Source: Glandiceps talaboti (Eukaryota; Hemichordata; Enteropneusta; Spengelidae). From it: a stretch of DNA of 64,000 bases. The first letter of the stretch is position 1. Each line of letters starts with the position of its first letter. Under the pieces are notes generated by a model. That model worked only from the letters and a program-made list of their open reading frames with translations. It had not been told where the DNA came from and did no database searches. Shown here one piece after another: positions 56,099 through 64,000 of this stretch. The stretch is taken from assembly GCF_964340395.1 (NCBI RefSeq), contig NC_135566.1:5936501-6000500 (forward strand), written 5' to 3'. The position numbers were made by a program, and so were the translations under genes.

Positions 56099-56180
<82 letters not shown>
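56099..56180. repeat. (GT)n microsatellite
   Basis: About 41 GT units without interruption. Confidence 0.98.
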
Positions 56181-56181
<1 letters not shown>

Positions 56182-56329
56182 TGTAAGGTTAGTCGAACAA
56201 GATTGTATGTTTTCACAAAATTAACTGAGTCACTGTTTTCACCATTAAAATATGAACTAAAACAATACCAAAGCAACGATTTAGAAAGTGTACAACTCTC
56301 CCAAGTAATTTTAAATCACAATAAACATA

Positions 56330-56659
56330 TACTGCCCGTTTCATATTAGTGTTTACTGGATCTGCTTGATCCAATCACACAGAAATTACCAAGGGGTTTT
56401 ACATTCTAAAAGTTTAAGGTAACAAGATCGTTATTTCTTGCTACAGTTTTGTCTAACTGCAACTAGATGGCTAGACACGCGGGCGCCAATGTTTTGATAT
56501 CTGCATTTCATGTCTGTATGGTGCCAACTTAGTTCCTTTCATTGAGACAAAATGTAGCAAGAAACGTTATTCACTCAATCTTACTTGTACAGTTTCTTAT
56601 TGGTTTCTGCATGGTTGTATCAAACAGAGTCAGTAAACACTAACATGAAACGGGAAGTA
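56330..56659. mobile_element. foldback MITE with CTKCCCGTTTCAT ends, TA-flanked
   Basis: Left end TACTGCCCGTTTCATATTAG and right end the complement of TACTTCCCGTTTCATGTTAG. Pairing continues inward (GTGTTTACTG, TTTCTTGCTACA, TTTTGTCT). TA at each end suggests a Tc1/mariner-type source. About 330 bp, no ORF; unrelated to the 17,989 family. Confidence 0.82.
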
Positions 56660-56924
56660 GTACACTATCTAATCTCGTCATCAAAAGTAAAGTCAGCAGC
56701 CTAGCCAAACAAATAAGTTAGACTGACTTAACAATTTGCACTAGTATGTTGTTGTTACGATTGACGTCCTGTTTTTTTTACATAAAGATATAAATAGTAA
56801 CTAATTATACAATGTGTGTGTAGGCTGTATAAACATATATTGTGTTGACAGGTTGTGTGGAATTACAAATGAAGTTTTTTCTATAATAACTTTTAATGCA
56901 ATTCTTACATCCATTCGGAATCTA

Positions 56925-57186
56925 CCAATAACAATACCAATATCAGTACCAATAACTATACCAATGTCATTATCAATACCAAAATCCAGACCAATACCAA
57001 TACCAGTGTCATAGCAAAATATCAATACTAATACCATACCATACCAATACCAATGTCATAACCAATACCAATATCAAACCAATACCAATACCAATACCAA
57101 TGTCATAACCAATACCAATATCAAACCAATACCAATACCAATGTCAATACCAATACCATAACCAATATCAATACCAATACCAATAC
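56925..57186. repeat. hexanucleotide (ACCAAT)n array with decayed units
   Basis: Repeats of ATACCA and ACCAAT with ATGTCA, ATATCA and ATAACC variants, over about 260 bases. Confidence 0.92.
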
Positions 57187-60100
57187 AACAACAAGTTCAG
57201 TATGTAACTTTATAATATCCCAAAGTGTGTAATTTGAGTTTAAGACTACACATTAAAATACAAACAAATCCTTCAAATAAATATCACAATGAATCTAACA
57301 ATACAAAGAGATACATTCACAATAGATATTGAAGATTGAGAAAGACCATTAAAAGGTCGCACCGTGATGAGAATAAAAGACAAAAAAGAGTAAAATTAAC
57401 CGTCGTGATCTTGAAGGTGAAACAAAAGCATAGATACAATACAACACGTGACATATAGATAGAAATGAACCCTAAAGAGGTCCGGAAGAATGACCTATCT
57501 ATTTTGTATTCACTCTGTATCATTTGATAATGGTGGGTGTATGCTGTAAGCTGTGTAGTGGGTTTGGTGTATTCTCAGACACTAGTCACAAACACATGAC
57601 AAAATGGTACACCTACTTTTACAAGAATGAATAGGTCCTGACATTTTCGAATTAGTCAAAGAGACAGGTCATAATTAACTGTGAAAGAACACTTTTGTTA
57701 AAAGTTGAAACCACCCTAACTTTCTTGCGGGATGTCACAGGTTTTGACCTTTGACCCCTATCGTTACTTTATCTCGTGTGAACAACTTGACAGGGTAAAA
57801 CTAACAAAGACGAGACATCAGTATCCAGTCTAGCAGAAACTGTCCTTTTATACTGATTTTTTAGGTTTACCTATCTTGATGAGAACTGATAACAAATGAT
57901 TTAAATTGTAATATTTTCAAAATTTATTTTGCTTTTGGTGTTTCACCTGTCGACAAGAATCCAATGCATAAAAGTATGTATAGACAATAGAATTTTCAAA
58001 TAACTTTCATTTTTAGCGAAAATTTCACGTTGTGCAATATTGAGAGTTTTGTAATCACATTCCAATGATGTACATAACATATATTAGTCTATATGTTTGA
58101 ATAGAAAAACTTGATAACTTTTATTTCTGGATCCGAACGAGGTTGACCTCAAGTTACGTTCTAAACAAGGAGTTCTCTTGACAACGCACAAACCAACAGA
58201 ACAAAGACATATTTTGAATGACACTTTTTAAATGTTTACAAAAATGATTATGACAAATGATATTAGTGACATGCGCACAGATATCGCAGCCAGAATGCCA
58301 CAATAAATATGTATTAATTAAATGCCACAGTTTACCATATCATGTGACAGCATTGACACTATTTCAAACACAAAATAATTAAAGTCGAAGTATAGGCAAA
58401 TAATGACATTCCTAAATTCCCTGATACTTCCACATTTGTATAGAATTTGTAATACCATTTCTACTATGTTTAAGATAGGCACGCAGAATACAGCTGGGTA
58501 TCAAATACCACACACTCTTAAACGCTGTGATATAAAGATCACCCATTATTTGTTTTAAATTCCTGTTGGTGTAAGCGAGGGAAGAATTCGAAATACCAGG
58601 ACTGTCGGCATTCGCTCATAGGATTAAGGTCCTGTTTAGTGATGAACTGATTCAGGTTCAGTTACTAAAACAATTAGAACCATCCATTGGTATAGGTTTG
58701 TTATTATCATAATCATCATCACCACGACAAAACGACCCTAAAAGGTGAGTTTATTTTTGACACAGCCTAGTATTTTATGGTACTATCGGAGGACATTCAC
58801 CGTGTGTTGGTTTGTATTGATTTGTTGACCCCAATCATATTTTGTGCGTGAAATACCTTTGTTAGGACACCTGTGACCAGTAAACGAACTGCACTAATAT
58901 ACCGAGTGTTTACCATCAATATAGGTGGCTATGCATTTAATTTAATTGTACAGAGCTACATACATTTTGCGACAGCTCGTCAGGTGTTTGAAACAATGCA
59001 ATGCAACTTAGAATTTTTAACTTGGTGACATGGGTTCGACGTTTTATGAAGCAAACAGCACCGTGGACATAACAGCGTTATGTTGAAGTCCCTTTTCCCA
59101 TGCGGGTTATGTTTATGAGTAATGAATTAGTGGGTAGCCGCAAGTTCTACATAAACTTTTGGAGACGATATTTTCTGATCGAAATTCAAACGTGTATTTA
59201 TATTTTGAATGTTTGATCGACTTTACACGTCGACTTGTTCTCAATTCACTCTTTCGAGGTGTTAATATACTGACTTTTTTCAATTGTAAACCCCTTTACA
59301 CTTTATCAAACATAACGATGTGTTCATTTTAATATATTCAATACAGGCCAATCATTGCCTAGGGATAAAGCAAAGCGTAGACAATGTGGACTAGAGTGAG
59401 TACAATTAACCCTCGATAAAGCGCTATTTGTACGACACTTTCCGAATTCAAATAAACCGAGGCATTGTATTCGAAAAAAATCTCACTAACAGGGAGCGAG
59501 AATCCCACAGGTGGTTCACCCGATATGCTTGTTGCTAGGCGACGCACAATCTTTATTTATTTATACCTTAACACTGAAGTCTTCATAAAAAGTCTTGATA
59601 TCCAAAGATTTGGGGGAAATGAAAGACAAATACAACTTTAGGATGAAACGATTGAGACATAGAATATTTTTGACCCAAGCCGTCACAATTTCAATCGCCA
59701 AAGGCAAGCAGAGGTCAAATGTCACTTCAACTGGTGTTCCACCGCTTCTGTGACTGTTTTGTTGCTTTGTGTTGCTCGTGTAGACTCAACGTTCATACTA
59801 TTATAGCAGAAATTCTGAAAAGATTCAGTCAAATATGAATTGTATATGTACTAATCACAAGGCATCGTTGTGATCCCAGGGTTGTGTGATCTGCTGGCAC
59901 TGTACACGTGACTACTTTCAATCTCGGTTAGAATTATTCTATCCTTCGTCAGAAATACTAAAACCCAAAACAGTTCAAACTGATTAATATCAAAGTCTTT
60001 TTCGTTTTGTTGCCAAGTATGAATTTGACACAAACAATATTAAAAACTCCAACTTTTGACTTTTTGTCTACATCATTCGGAGCTTTGACACAATTAATCA

Positions 60101-60220
60101 AGTTCTTCAAAACGGAGTGTACACAATTTCAAAACATAACAAAAATGTTGAACTTTGTAGGTAATTTTTTGGACGAATCAATATCATTTATCAGTGAACG
60201 ACAAGACTATCTCAACTCAG

Positions 60221-60221
<1 letters not shown>
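57187..60221. other. gene-poor spacer
   Basis: No supportable exon, RNA gene or repeat family recognised in 3 kb. Confidence 0.4.
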
Positions 60222-60281
<60 letters not shown>

Positions 60282-60357
60282 GACTGACTGACCGACTGTT
60301 ACTCTGTCTCTGTGTCTCTATCTCTATCTGTCTCTGTCTCTCTGTCTCTCTCTCTAC
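60222..60357. repeat. (CTGT)n microsatellite with decayed tail
   Basis: About 15 CTGT units, then GACT and CTCT/CTAT variants. Confidence 0.96.
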
Positions 60358-60918
60358 CCACTGTCTGGCTTTTTAAAATATAGAATTAAATTTGTAAACA
60401 AAAATGCGGAAGTCAACGTTGGAATAGATGTAAGTAACAGTACCGTATTACAACACACGAAAAGTACACAAATTTGAGTAGAAACTAAACTGATGACGTC
60501 ACATATCTGAAGATAATATAGCTGATCCGCCACACCCCAAAACATCTGTTCGATCTGTACACTGCCATCATGGTAATATTTGTACACGTCGATTAAACTA
60601 TCAATAATTTCATTCAAATCCACGGTAGCTGGCTTTGTATTTGAACATATATACTGACTACAGACGATATATTGGATCGGAATCTGTAATTTGGTGAGAT
60701 ATTTTGTTAATGTTAACTTTTACATTAAGATGTATACTTGTAATGGTTAAGGACAGCTAACAAACTTCTATTCGTTGTACTAATTTATTGAATATATATT
60801 TGAACGTTTTGAATTTTTTTTATATTACTCTACATAAGCTTATATGCACTGACTATGATACGGTTGACCCAATGTTGCATCAATCAAGGGCAGTTCTTTA
60901 TCAAGGACATAGTTGGGT

Positions 60919-60925
60919 CAGTCTA

Positions 60926-60962
<37 letters not shown>

Positions 60963-60975
60963 ATGTATGTATGTA

Positions 60976-61020
<45 letters not shown>
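60919..61020. repeat. (CTGT)n-(GTAT)n-(CTGT)n microsatellite
   Basis: CTGT interrupted in the middle by four GTAT units. 61,021-61,570 after it has no gene. Confidence 0.96.
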
Positions 61021-61570
61021 GGCTTGAAATATAGATAGTTAGGTCTATATTTACATGGAACCCATGCAATGTGATAGCAATATATTCCCTCGATTAATGG
61101 GAACACGTTGCTAGAAATGAATGATTTTTTTAGAAATTAATAAAATAAAATAAAAGCAAAACGATGTCTTCAAATTATGTATTTGTACTTTTGTCTACCT
61201 TCAAAAATGATGTGTATTCCATTAAATCGTTTGTACAATTTCAGAAAATTATAAAATGTAGTCTGACAAATGATCCATGATTTTATTTTTTGAACCAAGC
61301 TTTCCGTCTCAACTAAAAGAGACATCTTTGTTATCACGGATATGGTTCAGCCGTTTTTCACTATTTGTATTTTAACATCATCTTACAAATAGGAGGATAT
61401 TTATTTATAAATATCTGTTCCAATGTACTATCCGTTAGATGCTATTCGTCAATCTTTTGTTCAAGTGGCCTAAGGGGCCTTGTCACTGCGAGTCCCTAGA
61501 CAAGTACTGTTTAAAATTCTCAATTACCACCTACGAGACTGTCTGGCGTAGGATGAATAACAACTCCGAG

Positions 61571-61590
61571 TCTCTCTCTTTACATTGCAG
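61571..61590 (+). promoter_or_regulatory. candidate 5' UTR splice acceptor of PTB gene 3
   Basis: A pyrimidine-rich CTCTCTCTT stretch then TACATTGCAG, ending 58 bases before the ATG. A 5' UTR intron is therefore likely, with its first exon upstream and unidentified. Confidence 0.45.
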
Positions 61591-61648
61591 GTAATCGAGT
61601 AAATTCGACAGTCAATCATCTATCAAATTGACAACCCTTGAACCAACA

Positions 61649-62587
61649 ATGGCGTCTTTTCTTCCCAGTATCAAACGACGTAGTGGTACGTTTGAGGTGA
61701 ACGACGAACAACCACACTTTTCTGTTGCATACATGGGAAGTGTACCCTCTGATGTAAAAGGCGGGGAAGAATGTACCAAAACACTTGTAGATAACTTATG
61801 TACCGCCCTCAAGGGCCAGTCTCTGCCAAAAATGACATTGAACATCACAACAAAAGGGATTACAATGAAAGGACAAAGGAAAGGAACCGATGAATTTATC
61901 CCAATCTATGCTATAACTTATGGTGCGGCTGATCCTGTACACAAACGTGTCTTTTCGTTCATCGAAAGTAGACACCAAGGGAATGGACGGAAATTTTTCT
62001 GCCACGCCTGTCTATGCAAGGACGCCACCTCGTGCCGAGTCTTAATTTTGTATCTTATGAAAGCTTTCAATATTGCGTACGACGAATATATGAGAACCAA
62101 CAAGCGCAAAACTATCAAAGACAAAATTGGAAGCGGTCCTGGTAGGCGCACTAGGAGTGATGGGGACGCCGCACCGAGAATGTGCGCAAACACCATCGGT
62201 ACGCAGACGATGTTGGCCCTTCCGCCAGGTATGGATACGACTACATCCGCGATTGTTCGGGTGTCTGATTGGTTGGAAAGGTGTGTTTACGTCAGCGACT
62301 CATCACAGAATGGTTTCCATGGTTACGACGATAGGCGTTTCTCAGAGTTTGAGAGAAGGGAGAGGGAGTATTCGAATCCTGCACAGCTAAACCCAAATTT
62401 CGATTTCAACACCGAGTTGAAAGACCCCAACATCCAAACAGCGATCAAAGGGTACGCTTCGTCGCTCTACTCGGATCCCCCGCCTCCGTACAAAGAATTC
62501 GAAGATGACCCGGATGATGTCTTTGAGGGGACACGAGACGGGACTAGAGAAGGCGAAAACCAGCAAGCAACAAATAGGTCTTCATAG
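61649..62587 (+). CDS. PTB-domain protein, FAM43-like, paralogue 3 (PPxY tail)
   Basis: Single open frame, 312 aa from ATG 61,649 (ACAATGGCGTC). The frame extends a few codons upstream but without an ATG. Residues about 21-155 are a PTB domain: PHFSVAYMGSVP, LCTALKGQSLPK, YAITYGAADPVHKRVFSFI, FFCHACLC, then a helix and NKRKTIKDK. It keeps the family landmarks (LPK, YGxAD, VF, CHAxLC) but lacks the GEFG insert shared by paralogues 1 and 2, so it is the most diverged of the three. The tail has a PPPPY run at 277-281, which fits the PPxY ligand of WW-domain proteins such as NEDD4-type ubiquitin ligases, followed by an acidic stretch. The MASF start matches paralogue 1. The partner is unknown. 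Confidence 0.83.
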   Translation: MASFLPSIKRRSGTFEVNDEQPHFSVAYMGSVPSDVKGGEECTKTLVDNLCTALKGQSLPKMTLNITTKGITMKGQRKGTDEFIPIYAITYGAADPVHKRVFSFIESRHQGNGRKFFCHACLCKDATSCRVLILYLMKAFNIAYDEYMRTNKRKTIKDKIGSGPGRRTRSDGDAAPRMCANTIGTQTMLALPPGMDTTTSAIVRVSDWLERCVYVSDSSQNGFHGYDDRRFSEFERREREYSNPAQLNPNFDFNTELKDPNIQTAIKGYASSLYSDPPPPYKEFEDDPDDVFEGTRDGTREGENQQATNRSS

Positions 62588-63027
62588 GATTGTATTAGAT
62601 GTATTTGATTCGAAGTTTGTGCTATCTTTCCAACTTGTTATATCACGGTGACCTTGAAGTACGTACCCCCTTCTATATAAATGCGGTCCATTTTTGTTGT
62701 GGTAAATTAATATATCACCAGTTGTTTGTCCTTATACATGTGGTTTCGTCAAATTCACAAGTTAAATATCGGCCTGCAAGGTTGCCACGTGACTATATGC
62801 AAATTAAAACACGTTTAACCTTCAAAAGGGTAAAAATACATATAATCATACTCATAACTTGAATATTTCTCAAAAGTTAAAAATACTGACTCAATTTCTT
62901 TGCTACAAGTCGTATATCTCTAAATTGTAAATTTGGAAATAAGATATGTGTACGTCGTATTGATGGAGACAAATATATATGAAGAACGATTTATGACCAT
63001 TGCACTTTATCCACCCCTCTCACTAAC
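62588..63027. other. 3' flank of PTB gene 3
   Basis: ATTAAA at 62,803-62,808 is the nearest polyadenylation-like hexamer. No other feature. Confidence 0.4.

Positions 63028-63101
<74 letters not shown>
63028..63101. repeat. (CTGT)n microsatellite
   Basis: About 17 CTGT units. 63,102-63,853 beyond it shows no gene. Confidence 0.97.
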
Positions 63102-63102
<1 letters not shown>

Positions 63103-63851
63103 GTTGTCCTAGTTCTTTTCTTGGTCATCTAGTTATATAAACACGATATATACATATTCATAAAGTTACATATGTGCATACATAGATGAAAACTTCAAAA
63201 GTTTATAGTTATAATTTGTTTATAGTTCTTTAAATTTTCACAGAAGACTGTAATATGCAGGTTGTGCTGTACCTAATATATATAAATAACACGAAGTATT
63301 TTAGATCTCAGTTGAAGCTAGAGAGGATCGAGTGATCAATGTTCCATCAGTACATTAAATTATAGAGGGTATAATCATATATTCATTTACTGTTTTTGAT
63401 TAAAGAATATAGTACAATGTTAACGGAATGTTTTAAAGGGACATTGACACCAGAATTCAATATTGACTGTGTGTTTTTTCTCTATGTAGCATATTTTCAG
63501 TTTTATGTACACAGAACACCAACCGGCCACAACGGGTCAATATTTGATATACATTGTACATGTAATGTATGTATCATTGCAAATGGATCATTAGGGTAAT
63601 GAACACTAGTTTTGTGCCTTTTATTAACAAGAAATGAACTTTTAACATTTCTGTTATTTCGTCTTTGAGAGGTTTATGTGGATAGTAAATTGATACTGTC
63701 TGTAAGCGATGTTTTCGAATCATAACCAGAACACTTTTACAATGTATGCACAATATCTTATGGATGTGGGAACCGAGACTTGTATTTTTTGAATATTTTG
63801 GTAACCAAAATATTACGTCATAACGTTATTTTTATATTGCGCCCAGAGTCC

Positions 63852-64000
<149 letters not shown>

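Overview
This is a stretch of an invertebrate animal nuclear genome. It has spliced genes with GT/AG introns of a few hundred bases, large gene-poor spacers, AT-rich background, very many long microsatellites and several families of small foldback transposable elements. The species cannot be fixed from sequence alone. The gene set (a Ly6/uPAR three-finger protein, a HIRIP3-type histone chaperone, FAM43-like PTB proteins) fits a non-vertebrate deuterostome or a lophotrochozoan. All five genes I can support are on the + strand.

Region 1 (1-10,000) is gene dense. It opens in CTGT and CT microsatellites. Next come the last two exons of a GPI-anchored Ly6/uPAR protein (794-926, 1340-1619), whose signal-peptide exon was not found, and then a seven-exon HIRIP3 homologue (3147-9954). 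All exon phases of the HIRIP3 model agree and it encodes 935 residues. Its large fourth exon carries a coding tandem repeat of Ser/Asp/Glu-Lys blocks.

Region 2 (10,000-64,000) is mostly non-coding. It contains three intronless (in the coding part) genes for PTB-domain proteins that look most like the FAM43 family: 19517-20763 (414 aa), 40785-42170 (461 aa) and 61649-62587 (312 aa). They sit about 21 kb apart in the same orientation. All three begin ATGGCGTC and share a PTB core, but have unrelated tails: acidic in the first, Ser-rich in the second, with a PPxY motif in the third. They look like an old tandem expansion. Two of the three have a related ~240 bp sequence 6-7 kb upstream (34,795-35,035 and 54,785-55,030).

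The spacers hold microsatellites of nearly every class, two longer tandem arrays (about 119 bp and about 178 bp units), and several dispersed foldback elements. The most unusual signal is a family of tiny palindromes, 26-33 bp long, beginning CATAGAC and ending GTCTATG or a degenerate form. At least five copies are flanked by 7 bp direct repeats that differ from site to site, three of them perfect. That is what very short transposition products with 7 bp target-site duplications would look like, and I know of no named family that matches.
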